NCBI RefSeq assembly: GCF_014905175.1
Contig: NC_057791.1
Coordinates: forward strand, 22,234,537-22,298,536
Source: Aphidius gifuensis
Taxonomy: Eukaryota; Arthropoda; Insecta; Hymenoptera; Braconidae
DNA: 64,000 bases
Direction of reading: 5' to 3'
Notes under the pieces: generated by a model
Told to the model about the DNA's origin: nothing
Database searches by the model: none
What the model saw: the letters and a program-made list of their open reading frames with translations, nothing else
Position numbers and translations under genes: made by a program
In this document: piece by piece, positions 10,542-23,343 of the stretch
How positions within the stretch are numbered: position 1 is the first letter of the stretch
How the letters are laid out: every line of letters starts with the position of its first letter

Positions 10542-13500
10542 ATATATATCAAAGCACAAACATTAAAGATTTAGTACAAATAAAAAATACAGTTTTCTAT
10601 TCCCTTGGTACTTATCAAATTTATATTTTATTATAATACTATATTACTCGAAAATTATTTAAATTCTTAGTAACTAAAAAAAACGACTAGAACGGATTGT
10701 AATGGTCCATAAATTTTAAATTTTCTTGAGACAGTCGCTTTCAAGTTTTCACTATTTTTAAAATTCATAATTATTCGACCACCAATATTTTTGTTGACAA
10801 TTTTTTTGATCATCAACATTATTATTTATTCGTAAACCTTGTCTGCAATTTTTTAAAAATGTTTTTCGCCCTATACTGTTTATTATGAATAAATATTATT
10901 CCAATTTAATTGAATATATTTTTCACTTTCTATATTTAATTATTAATTCAAAATTTATACAATTAAAAATAAAAATCACAGTAATAATTTTTATAAAATA
11001 GCATTAATCCGTAGACAAAAATATTAAACGTTTATAAAAAAATTGCTTTGAGGTTTTTTTTTTTGTGCAAGAAGATAGACATCAACGGAGTGAAATGAGG
11101 GCGTGGAAAAAGCTATTGGTTTGACGAGACAATAATCGTCAAGATACCATGCAGTTAAATGAAAATAAATGAAAATGAAAATTCTAGCCTCCTATAATTA
11201 TTTAATTAGAGATTTGTTATATCAGTCAATTTGATCTATCCTTTTATAGTCATACTAAATACTGCTATATAATTTTTTTTTTATATTTTTATATTTTTCT
11301 AAAATTCATTGTGGGTTGGGTCGATTGGCTTGATAAATTATAAAACTAAACTTGAAGCATGTTATTTTAAAGAATTTTGTAAAATAAGAAGTTCACACCT
11401 TTTGCAAATGAAAGATTTAAAAGAATGCTAATTTTCCTAATAGATTAAATATCCCTCTTATGAAAGAATTTCTCGCTTTATTTTTATTTTTTGTCATTGA
11501 AGACTTGATTTTAAGATCCTGTACAACACGCTAAGTGAGGTGGGCCTCACCTCTTATATGCGCCATTGTTTCATCAAACAAAAGACGTGTTCGTGCTTGA
11601 GTCTTGGACGAGTCATGGCGGTACTCTTTGAACGCCCCTTGGCCAATCATTGGTCGCGTTTAGACTGCAAGCTAGTACAAAAGAAATTTGCTCAGTCTTG
11701 ATGATTGAGATTTTCTGCGTATACTGCTGAGATAAAACTACTTTTTTTTATTCATTTATTTATTCTACTCTTTTTTTTTTTTTGTATATAACCATCAACA
11801 TGAGAATCATCTTGTGCACAAGGTGGTTTCACTATTTTTTTTATTTATTTTCATGTAAAAAAGTTGAACTATGTTGGTGATCTAGGCTTGGTCTTGTCGA
11901 TCATCATATACAACTTACTACTCGTTTGTTTTACTTTATACACTTGAAACTTTAATTGAGCAATTTGTACTACCAATTGAGTGCATTGTCAATTTTCCTA
12001 TATTTTTTTTTCCATTCATTTTTTCTTTCTCTCATTCGTGGGTGGTTTTTTTTTTTCATTATATATTTTCTATCTTTATAACTACTAGAATTTTTATTGT
12101 TTTAAAAATATTTTTATGCGATCATATACCTCATCTTTTCTTCAATATGTGAAATTAATAATAATAATATAAAAAAAAAAAAAAAGGTTAATGGAAAGTT
12201 AGATGGAAGCGCTGCGAAGCGTATATACTGAAGATCATGATTAATCAATTAGCGATCCAATGGTATATACCCCTTAAAAAATTGACTCCGTGGATAAAGA
12301 AAAAAAAAATAAAAAATATCGTGGACTCCAAAGAGACCGCCCTGACGCTGCGGTATAAGAATATTGCCCACAAACGATTATGTTTCAAGAAATGACAAAA
12401 AAAAAAAAAGTACGATCAAAAGAAAATAAATAAAAATCGAGATTAAATATAAAAATTAAAAAAATTTTGTGTATATAAAATATAAAAAATCGTTTTCAGC
12501 GATTCAGCCTTCAGGATCGTCAACACAATGGACCTGTCAATTAGCAGACCCAAATAAACTTGAGTATCCTTTTTTTTTTCCCCTCGAATTTATTTATTTT
12601 TTTATTATTTTTATTTAAATTTAAATTTCTAAAACCTCGTTGATTAATTTGAATAATGATCGTTGATACTTGTCATCATTTTCTAAAAACTACTACTCAT
12701 ATATTCCATCATCATCGGCTTAACTGTATTTTTTTTTTTATATGATTATTTTTATTTAAATAACATATTTAAATTAAAAAAAAAAAATGTCATAACTTCT
12801 GTCTTTTACGTCAATTTTATTTGTCTCCATCTCCAAAAGAAGAAGAAGAAAAAATAATCAAGATAAATTTATAAAATAATAATAAAGTAAAATATATATT
12901 AAGTTTTGAACAAGCACATTGAGATTATTATTGTGTATGTCCAGAAGGTATGAAAAACTTTTTTAATTAACGAGTCGATTGGATACAGACCGCCTGAGTG
13001 GTCAGCGAATGAACTTGTTTAGCGTAAACGAGAATTTTCCCGCTTGACGAAGCGGCATTCACACAATCTGAAGGCGGTTCAGTCTTCAGATGAATAAGAG
13101 AAAAAAAAAAAATAAATAAATGAATGAATGAATAATAAAAAAAAAGGAAGCCTGTGTGAGAGATGATATAAAATAAAAAAAAGTAAATTAGTTCCCTTGG
13201 AAAGTCATTTTTCAGGACTCAAAACGAGTGAACGATGCCGGTGCTCGATTCAATTTTATCCTACCGGTTTTTATTAGGTTCTTAGAAGTACGATTGGTTC
13301 ATTTGGGTGGTTGATGATGACCAAGAAAAATATACATTGCCCAAAGAAAAAAAAAAAATTAAGTTAAAAAAAAAAAAAGAGAAGTGGTCACCTTATTTTC
13401 TCCTTCCCCTTAAAAATATGTATCCGCACGGTGTGAAATCATCCGCTTCCGAATTTCCGCCGTGTTGTTCCTCTTTTGCCCGCCGGCCTGGATGAGAGGG

Positions 13501-14760
13501 TATTACATCTTTTTTTTTTTGGTATTTTTATTATTTTTATATAGATACCTATATATTTCTTTTTTTTTTTTGGCTTGTGCATTCGAGCACAAAGAAACAG
13601 CGACTATCTTCGGTGTCGATAATGTGCTGCTTCTTTTCGTCGGCACGGTTATATTGTATATACTTCAGAGACCTGCCAGAATACACTGGCTTCGGGGCTA
13701 TACAGACACATTACAAAACTTTCAAAGATGGGTAATTAAAGCAAAGAATATATCTCGACCTTGGTGGTTGACTGGTTGGTTGTAAAAATAAAAAATAAAT
13801 AAAATATATGAAAATATTTTAAGACGATTGTGTGTGTGCCGAGGGTTGTGTATTATTTGGGTGATAGCAATATAAATCCATAAAAAGAAAATATAAAAAA
13901 ATTATACATCTGTATTAAAATTCTTTCATCTTGACCGACGTATTTTCAAGCATTTTCAAAACAAGAAAATATACAGCAATTTTTATTAATAAAAAAAATC
14001 TGTACCTGAAAATTTTGTTGGGAAATTATTTTTAATATTAATATTTATTTAAAAATTTATTTAATATATTTAACAAGTTATCTCAAGGTCGAATGCGTGT
14101 TTGTTTATTTAAATATATTCGGTAGCAAGTTTGTTTTTTGTTTATCATGAAGTTTTCATGGAGCAAATATATACTCATGCATTAGAATTGAAAGATAATC
14201 AAATAAAAGATAGAAAAAAAAAAAAAAAGAGAAAATAAATTAAAAAATAGATGCGTATAAAAAAATTTAAACGAGATAAAAATTGATATATAACATGGCA
14301 AAAGCAGCTGCTGAATGAGTTTGCCAATTATGTTTTTGATGTAGTTATAATTAATTTTTTATTCACATCTACTAAAATACATTATCCATCAATTCTTCAT
14401 TTATATATTGATAAAATATAAAATTAGTATACGCCCTCCTATTGAATAATTAAAAATTTATTTATATTTTTTATTGAATAAATTTTTTTTTAAGTTTGAA
14501 AAAATATAGAAATTTATTATTTGAATGATTTTGAAGATGGAGATAATTTAAAATAATTTTGCAATTTTTAAATATTGTTTAAAAGAAATTTACTGTTTCA
14601 ATTAATTTTTTTTAATAATCATAAAATTATTGTCTATTAAATTTACTGAGTAATAAAAAATAATAAATAAAAATAAAAAAATAAATATTATTTCTCATAT
14701 TTATTGCCATTTCAACTATTTTTTTTTTTTTTTGAATTTTATAATTTGCCATGAATTTCT
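10542..14760. other. Intergenic, noncoding with GC-richer islands
   Basis: No supportable gene. Islands of more complex sequence stand out from the A/T background at 11510-11720 (contains GTGAGG-TGGG-CCTCAC), 12190-12420, 12490-12560 (contains CAATTAG and an AAATAAAC forkhead-like site), 12960-13100 (with the perfect inverted repeat CCGCTT-GACG-AAGCGG at 13040-13055), 13190-13310 and 13380-13760. They are candidate enhancers only. The frames 13307-13495 and 13462-13785 are driven by poly-A/T and resemble no family. Confidence 0.45.
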
Positions 14761-14767
14761 AGGACCT

Positions 14768-15170
14768 AAGTAAATTCAGTTCTGTGGCATCCCATGGACC
14801 CATGGCTACCCCCTGGGCCATTGTTTTGCGACATTCGAAGATGTACCTGGTCACATTTGGTGGAACTGAATTTACCGTTTTTCATATAACCCGTAGGCAA
14901 AAAACTCGGGGGTTTTTGCTGCAGGTCGTTTTTGTGTGAATATATTTCTAAAGACAAATTTCGGAATTTTATGTTTCTAATATTTGAGCAACACCAAAAT
15001 ATGATTATCCAAAAAATATTTAAAGTTAAATTTCAATTATTTCTATTTTTTTTTTTTTTTTTGATTTGTAATTTTTTTCTTTTTTTGGGAATTTTCGACC
15101 AGGATCACGTTTGTTTGAATAAATATTTCTGGGCATGAATTTCATAAAATTATGCTTCTAAATATAATTA
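14768..15170. repeat. Degenerate repeat with inverted and direct components, probable transposon remnant
   Basis: GTAAATTCAGTT (14770-14781) is perfectly inverted as AACTGAATTTAC (14864-14875). The segment around 14925-14990 (GTGTGAATATATTTCT ... TTTTATGTTTCTAA) recurs in diverged form around 15110-15165 (TTTGAATAAATATTTCT ... AAATTATGCTTCTAA). Composition is richer in C/G than the surroundings. No transposase frame is visible; a non-autonomous element remnant is the likeliest explanation. Confidence 0.4.
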
Positions 15171-15440
15171 TCCTAACCCTTCTAAAAATTAATTTTAATT
15201 ATTTTTATTTTTTCTTTTGAAAATACTATCGTTATTCTTCAAGTAAAAATTCATCTCAAACTAGATAAATAATTCTAAATTAATTCTAATAAATTACTAA
15301 TTATACATAATTAAATAACTCATTTTAAATATTTATATTTAGTAATTTAATCTCTCTTCAATTCTTCATTACCATACTTAAATTCATAATTAATTTTAAT
15401 ATAAATATTCAAAAATTTTCCGACCAAGACCAACGGGGAC

Positions 15441-17869
15441 TATATATGGTTGCAGGTATAAGCAGTAGTATATTTCGAGTCGTAATAGAGGCTTTTAGTA
15501 TCCTCACCATCAAAGGTAACATCCCCGACGTCCTCCCACTCTTACTCTTCAACCAAAGCTGCTGTTATTATTTTATTTTCATTCTTGTTTTGATATTATA
15601 CTCTATCTTTGTCGTTGATCCAAAGAAGCAAAGTCTCTCCCGTGTGAAGAAACACGTTGAGGATGAACAAAAATATATATAGACAAAACTGGTCCAAGTT
15701 GTAACGTTATGTTCTTCAGCTAAAAGATGCTCAGAGGTGTTACCTTGATCTATCGATTCCTTCTCAGCATTTCGACCTGATTGAGACGGATCTGTAGCAA
15801 CTTGCCGACCCCAAGACCATTCTTCAACTTCTCAGCTTTCGTATATATTTATACACATTTTTATTTCTCTCTTGCTCTTTTTTTTTTATTTTTTTTATTT
15901 TTTTATATACACAGTATTAATAATACTTTTCTTTTCTGTTCTCTTCATCTTAATAATATTTCCCTGTCGTTAAAACAATAAAATAAAATAATAAAAAATT
16001 ATTTTAAAATATAAAAATCCCCGAAAAACATAAAATTATAAAAATTCTTTTTTTCCAAGATTTTTATTTGTTAAAAAAAAAATTCCTACATTATATATTT
16101 ATAATGAAAAAAAAAAAAAATTATGTCAGCCCTTTTTGCCATTGCCCTGGGGCAATATTCTCTTCTAAAATACCCGTTGATTGGCATGGATCGATTCGAC
16201 ATGGACAATGGTAGTATCGTCTTACTTTTTTTATTTTTAATTTTTTTAATTTTATTTCTCTATACTTTGGTATGCTTGTGAAACCTGGTTTGGTGTTGGC
16301 TAAACGATAAAAAACATAATGAGCAAAACGTCAAGATCGTTACCGTTTTCTTTATATATATACATATACTCTTAAATTATAAAATTGTTTATATAGAATC
16401 GTCATTTAAAACGAGTCACAGTAGAAATCATTTTTTATTTATATTCATTTAATTTTTTTTTCTTTTCGGGGAAGCAAAAGGAGGTTAAAATGCGAACAAG
16501 ACAGAGCATCATTGCTCCCGGATGTCTTTTTGAAGGGTTTTTTAGCCAGAGGCAAATATATTAAGTATATTATCCGCAGTGTAGAGATTTCTCGAGTGTA
16601 TCTTGATTCTTGACGTCGTTTATCCAACCAACAAACCAGCGCACATGCATATACTTGCAAAGATTATTTTAAAAAATGATTGATGAAATATATAACCGTG
16701 GTAGGAAGAGCAACAAGAAGGATATATCAGGAGGTGTATATATAATATATTTATATTTAATATATATATATGTGAAAGGAAAAAAATGAATAAAAAAATA
16801 AAAGAGCCAAAACCGGTGTCCAATTAATAGTGTTGCAGTTAGTCAAAAATCGTGTGATGCTGGTGTATAGGATATAATATATATTCTGCTATACTCTCTC
16901 ATGAGAATTGTCGGTCTTTTTGACGATTTTTTGAGAGTGTTAAAATTTTGCGACGCTCCGTGGTGCGTATCGAGGCCGACATACGACAAACCAACTTAAA
17001 CAACAACCCTGCCAATTTCATTCACTATATAGGTACTATATTATGACATATAATTTAACAAAAAAAAATATATTTAACACAAATATAATATTCAATCTTA
17101 ATTTATAAAAATAGAAAAAAAACAATGTTGCAATATAATGTAACTCAACACCTTGTTTAATTGAAAGAAGAAAAAAAAAAAATTAAAAAAAATTTAATCA
17201 GAATAGTACACTTAACGAGTTAATTGCATCATATAAAAAATAAAATTGTGCAATCATTTCATCTAAGTGGACTTAATCCTATGTACTTTATTACCATTGT
17301 TATGTATTTCTATTTTTTTTTTTTTTTATTTTAAAAGTTTCATATCAGCTGTATATATATTTAAATTTTATGTTCGACATCTGATTATAATTTTGATCGG
17401 CACACCTAAAATTTATGTAATATTAAAGATTGGTATTTTTCGTCACCGGCGGGTGTGTTTTTCGATCGAAAATGGGATACGATTAACTAAACGAGACAAG
17501 AATATTGGACACCTTTGTATCAGCAACTCGCTGTTGAAACACCAGTAAGCAATCTTGTCTGTCTTGTTCATGTCAGACTATATGGTTTTCTTCTTTCTCA
17601 ATTTATATTTTGATATATATCTATCTATCTCACTTTTTTATTTTTCATTTATAATATAGAATCATGTTTTTTTATATATATTTATCCTTGTTGAATTCAT
17701 TTGCGCACGCGCTAACATTCAACCTGTCTCATCAGGTTATCATTGCCGATAGTATACATTCACATATACTCGCGGACAATACAACTTTAATATCATTCTA
17801 TCACACTCTCTTGTATATAATAAATATATAATATTATATTAAAAAAAAGAAAAGAGTTTCATATCTTGT
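15441..17869. other. Intergenic, noncoding with islands
   Basis: More complex stretches at 15430-15840, 16135-16210 (with palindrome ATTGCCCTGGGGCAAT at 16141-16156), 16470-16640 and 16900-17030. The ORFs at 15446-15682, 15781-15981, 16445-16660 and 17267-17548 lack domain signatures and owe their length to poly-T. No RNA gene recognised. Confidence 0.4.
16141..16156. promoter_or_regulatory. COE/EBF-like palindrome
   Basis: ATTGCC-CTGG-GGCAAT, arms perfectly complementary, with a CCCTGGGG core resembling the CCCNNGGG site of COE (Collier/EBF) factors. A related core occurs at 24114-24123. Confidence 0.25.
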
Positions 17870-18180
17870 TTTCTCACTTACTCCAAATACGTATTGGTGT
17901 TCGCGCGACCACGCTGCACGATTGCTTACCTCTTTTACCTCCCTTTTTACCTCCCAATCTTACCTTTAAAAAATAATAAAATAAAAAATTCTCTTTTCTC
18001 CTCGCGCCTTATTTACCACCTCCCATGATACTTGCGTCGTATGGCGGCGTGGATGAAGGCAAGCGGTACCCTTTGAAGTCCAGTTGGGAGCCAATTACAC
18101 GAGTCACACAGGGCCGCAGCAGCGTGCGCGGCAACGCGGCAATACTATAGTACGTTTGAAACTCCAAAAATATAGCGCGC
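17870..18180. promoter_or_regulatory. CpG-richer island, candidate regulatory element
   Basis: About 310 bp, strikingly richer in G+C and CpG than the surrounding sequence: clusters such as TTCGCGCGACCACGCTGC, GTATGGCGGCGTGGATG and GCGTGCGCGGCAACGCGG. Repeated TTACCTCC / TTACCACCTCCC units lie at 17927-18030. No open frame with recognisable coding content. A promoter or enhancer preserved against AT drift is the inference. Confidence 0.35.
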
Positions 18181-21100
18181 ATCGATTAAAATTGTAAAAT
18201 ATATGAAATTTTTTTTTTTTCAATATATTTAATATATTTATTTATATATTTCATTTTTTCTTATTTTCATATTTTCTATATTTAAATTGTATTATGATAA
18301 ATAAAATAGACATTAATATATACAAGAAAAAAATAAAAAAAATTTTATATATTTAATTTATAGAGGGGATTAAATGCACGAATTAATTAACATTTGAAAG
18401 ATGATTGTGTTACTGTAAGCGGAAATTGATTAATGATTTGTCAACGTGTGTTTTTCACTTGATTAAAATTATTTTTAATAAATAATTTAAAATATTATTT
18501 TTATTTTTTTATTTATTATATATCTAGCTTACACTTTCTCTGTATAATAAAAGTATTATTATAATTTTCTTTTTTTAATATATTAATTATTATCCCACCT
18601 GTAAGATGAAAAAATAAAAATAAAAAAAATGGGAAGTAAAGCTTGAGATATCCTTTGTAATGTTATATAGGGGGTGAAAAGTAGGCGTTATAGTTTCGCC
18701 CACTCACTGTCTATTGTTTTCCATCGGATAATAATTTTATAGTTTTATTGGTATTATCAAAAAATATAGTACAAGGATATATTTTATTGTTTTTTTTTTT
18801 TTAAATTGTAAAAAATAAAATAAATAAATATAAAAAGTACATGGTTTATGCAAAGAAAACAATTTTTTATTTTCTTGTGTATATAGTTTTTTTCCCATTT
18901 CTTGGGCAAGAATAAAATCTTGAACTTTGTTGGACCACCCACTCAACCTATACTTAGCGAGGTGTCGGCAAATTGAGCTATAGCTGTTCAGGGTAATACA
19001 CAACACCACCATGATATGCCATGTCTTGTGGCATAGGGTAAAACTGTTTTGTGTCTAAGAAAAAAAAAGATATAATATTTGTTGTTGCATGAATGTGAGA
19101 GAGTAAGGAATTAGATGAGATAATAGTCGAAGGAAAAAAATAAAAAAAAAAAAAAGGTAGAAATAAGGTGTTTGAAAGATGGTCGATTGTATCCGGAATT
19201 ATTAGGGACCAGACGCCCTTTTACCTGTTTGAATTTACTAATTTCTTCAACATCTGGTTCGGCTAAAATACCAATGGCTATTAGTCTCGTGCCTCAATTA
19301 TTATTTTCTCAATTTTTCATTTAATGCGTGAGGTCTAAATGCAAATATCAATTAATTATTATTTTGACATTATGAGCTTATATTTGTTATTTATATTATT
19401 TTCTGAAATTTTATTTACTATTTTGTGCTGGTATTATATATTGTTTATCAATTTTTTCTTAGTGTAAATAATTATGTTGTTGGTGTAATTGTAACAAGTA
19501 TGGAAAATCGAAAATTTAAGTCTGATTTATTAATTTTTTTGCTCTATAAAAAATTATGTCGTCTGAAATTTAATCCACTGAGCTTTTTTATATTATGCCC
19601 AATTTTTGGGTTGACTTTAATTTTAGTTGTGATATTTTGAAGTCGTTTTGAGATCAATTTTCGAAAGTCGACATTATTTTTCACCTGGCTTGTGCCTGAC
19701 GATAATGAGCTTTTTTGGTTTTTTTTTTTTCACAAATATAAATTCAGAGAATAGTCATTATAGTCAAAAAAAAAAAAAATGTCGACGAAACTTAATGTAA
19801 CAGTTTAAATATTTTTTGACTTAGCGTATTTTGTTGGATTATTTTTGTCGAATTAACATAAAAAAAAATTCGTTAAATTTGAAGAAAAATAATAATTATA
19901 TCTAAATTTAGTCATGATTCGTCATAAATTCTTGCCCAGTGTTTAATTACAAATTTTATTATCTTATATAAAAACAAGAAATCAAAAAGCTCTTAGCATT
20001 TTTTTTTTTTTTTTATTTCCAAAAAAAATAATGCAATTCATATTAAAACAAAAATTTTTGCTCATTTTTTTCACTTCAATTTTAAAATTTGTGATAAAAG
20101 ATGCAAAAATTTATAATCTTGACACCATCATCGACATTTGTATGATAATCACCAAGGTGTGGAAGAAATAACACAGATGCCGCGAGTGATTGCCACAAGG
20201 AACATCGAAAAAAAAAAAAAGGGTAGTAGAATATTTAAAAAAAAAAAAAAAAATAGAATGCAAGAAAGACAAGTGTAGTGATGAACTATAATGTTAATGC
20301 GTGTTCTAAAATGTATATATGTGTACAAGTGCCTTGAGGAAAAAAAATAAACAAAAAAAAAAAAAAAAACGAAGCGCGCGCCTCTTGTTCTCGGCAAGTG
20401 ATCATGCGGTCTTTCTTTTGAAAATGAATCAGTGCCTTTGTCGGATCTTCCGGCGCTTCGCGATTTGCAACTAAAATCATCCCCCATATATGAAAAATAA
20501 AATAATATATGCCCAACCCCATTATGCATATATATTACATATCAATTTATAGAAAAAAAAAAAAAAACTCTTTCATCACTGTAATTTTTTTTACTCTAAT
20601 ATTTTAATTTATTTACAAAAAAAACATGAAAATGAAAATATAATTTTTCATTTTCATTAAAAAATTTCTTGATATTTTAGATTAAAAAAAATTTAATTTT
20701 TCAAAAATAAAAAATTTATGATCTTGTCTTCCAATCAGTACTTGATAATGGCGATACCATAAAAATATGAATGATATAAATATGAAATAAATATTGCATA
20801 TATAGATAGTTTATATGTACATGGGTATATATATGCATTTGTTAGTATATATATATATGAAAAAAAAAGCAATACACACGATCTCAAAAGACCGTGGCAA
20901 TGATGAAGAAAGAGTGGAAGGAACGCGGGTAGAGACCACCCCGTGGCTCGTCGGCTCGTTTGATCTCTTCCCCCTTTTCATCCCCCCTTCATCATCATTC
21001 CCCCTATTTTTCCCCCTACTAAACCCCCTTCAATGTACAATATTTACCCTCTCTTGCTAACCAACAACACCACCACCACCACTATCATCAGCATCATCAT

Positions 21101-23182
21101 CATCATCATCGCAATATTCATGTAATTTTTGTCTCACTCATTCACTCATTTCATAACAATTTTGTATCTTCTCATCTGGTGATCGAGCCGCATCATCTTT
21201 TATCCTTTCTCAGTTCCAGCAGTTAGATCTTTTGCGGTCTTCAGACACTTTGGAATCACACCTTTCCTGCACTTCTCTCTTTCTTAAATCACTCCAAATA
21301 ACTCTCATGCTTCTCATTCTTATTTCTTCAACTGTTATTTCATTTTTTTTTTTTTTTTTTTATTTATTTATATATATTATTTAAAAATTAATTTCTTTTG
21401 CAAAAATAAAATTATATAATTCTTTTTTTTTTTTTTTTTAATTATAATTTTTTATTTTTATATCAAAATGTTTTTTTTTTTTTTTAATCCAAATTTAGTT
21501 TTTAGTATTTAAGATGAAAAATTTGATATCGCGGTATTTTTGAGAGTACCTGCATGTTATTTGAGGGGCGCTACTTAATTATCCTGGTGGTCTCTAATCT
21601 GGCAAATTTTGCCGCCGCACACACGCCACTGGTTTGCGATTGTGGGTAGAAACGCGCGCCAAACTATTTTATATATATTGTATCTCTCATGCTACCTATC
21701 ATCATAGAATTGACTTGAAATAAAATACGAAAAAAAATGAGCAATTCTTCTTCAACAAATAAACATCTCATTTTTATTTTTGCACAAACACAAGAAAAAT
21801 AATAATAGATGAAAAATAAAAAAAAAAATAGATAATGTATTTTAACAGATGCATGCATTTAAATTTGAACAAAAGAAATAATCATGGTTATATATCAATT
21901 CATCGAGAATATATATTGTAAAAAAAATAGGCAGCAAATTATAGAAAAAAAAAAAGGAAATATAGATGTATAAAATAATGTGGGTATAATAGTTGGCATT
22001 ATTACATCGTGCAAGGTGAAGAATCAATTTAGCTTAATGATGTGGTCACCATCAGCAATTACGTGAATTTTTAAAATAGATATAGCCAAATATTCAATAT
22101 ACAAAAATACAAATAAATAATAAATATAAAAATTATATTAGGGTGTTTTATTTATGATAAATTTCATGATTGATTTTTGACCACCATGAAAATAAATTTA
22201 TAGAAAAAATTTATGATTATTTTTAATAAATTTTCTATTTTTAAAAACTCAATTTATTTATTTTTATAAATTTTTTTTAAATGAAAAAATAATATATATT
22301 TATAAATTTAATAATCTTTTGTGAGATAGTTTTTTTTTTTTTTTTCAAATATAATTGTAAAATATTGTTGGGAAAATAATTTGGACCACCATGATGTTTT
22401 TATATTTTTATTAAACAACTTGCAACACCTCTCAATACATATATTTTATCGTTTGACTTGCATCAACAATTTATTTTTTTTTAATTTTAAATAAAAGTAT
22501 AGATAAAAATGTAAAATATTAAAAAAAAAATAAAATAATGGGCGTCGGTTTGATCTATAGACGTGTGTTGCATTTTGTATGAGCTATGTACAGTTGTGGT
22601 CCATCAAAGAAAAATAAAAATAATATAAAAGAGATCTCATATACAAACGATAGTTGAGACCAGTTGAGAGAAAATAAATGTATAAATGTGTGTACAATGT
22701 ATATATATAAATATATTTTAAAATGTATGTGTGTATCTCAGACATCAGAGAGGTGAGATTCATCGTACTCTGTAATCAGAAGCTAAAGCCGCTCTCAAAG
22801 TTGGCAGGTTACAATACACAGTATATATTGTATACATGAAATACACACTTGCATATTTTTTATATAAAAAATAATTTTTCACTGTTGTATTGTACTTTTG
22901 TATGTTACAATTTTCATTATAATATTTTAACAATTCTATGCACATTTTGCTGGAATAAATAAATAATTAAAATTTTTATTTTTTATAAAAACAAATCACG
23001 TTTTTTTCTTGACAAATTAAATAGATTATATTTATTTATTTTTTTAATAATATATATGATGATTTAATTTTCATTAAAAAATTTAATAAATTAATTTTAA
23101 ATATACATTTCATTTTATTTTATTTTTATATAATATTACATTTTTTATTTACGAAAAAATTAAATGATCAATATTTTTTTTT
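18181..23182. other. Intergenic, noncoding
   Basis: AT-rich sequence with islands at 18640-18720, 18900-19010, 19190-19300, 20370-20510, 20880-21060, 21160-21310 and 21580-21665. The long - strand frame 20149-20529 spans poly-A tracts and low-complexity F-runs and is not convincing. No tRNA-like B box or other RNA gene seen. Confidence 0.4.
21062..21111. repeat. Trinucleotide microsatellite (CAA/CAC/CAT)
   Basis: Imperfect run of CAA, CAC and CAT units, ending in seven near-contiguous CAT repeats. Noncoding context. Confidence 0.8.
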
Positions 23183-23343
23183 ACGGTAACGATATTGGCA
23201 CCGAATACAGGGGAATTTACGGAGACATTTGTAAAAATTACGGAAAAACTTATGGTAAACATAGTCAAAAATGTGTGTGAACTCCGTAAATGTCTCCGTA
23301 TTTCCCGTGAATTTCTCCGTCTCGGCGCCAATAACGTTTCCGT
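23183..23343. mobile_element. Foldback element (MITE-like), about 160 bp
   Basis: The ends are inverted repeats: 23183-23204 and the complement of 23322-23343 match at 19 of 22 positions (ACGGTAACGATATTGGCACC against ACGGAAACGTTATTGGCGCC, both followed by GA). Internal ACGGAGACATTT / AAATGTCTCCGT segments continue the symmetry. Because of it, both strands give similar N-terminal peptides (MAP...). There is no coding capacity. No clear target-site duplication could be picked out in the AT-rich flanks. Confidence 0.65.

Noticed and set aside
13307..13785. Overlapping + strand ORFs of 62 and 107 codons
   Set aside because: Lysine- and phenylalanine-rich from homopolymers; the residual complex peptide matches nothing recognisable. 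Possibly a regulatory island instead.
15446..15682. ORF with a hydrophobic segment resembling a membrane protein
   Set aside because: Hydrophobicity arises from T-rich sequence and there is no homology signal or exon structure.
20149..20529. 126-codon - strand ORF
   Set aside because: Length comes from poly-A tracts read as poly-Phe; no family motif and no splice context.
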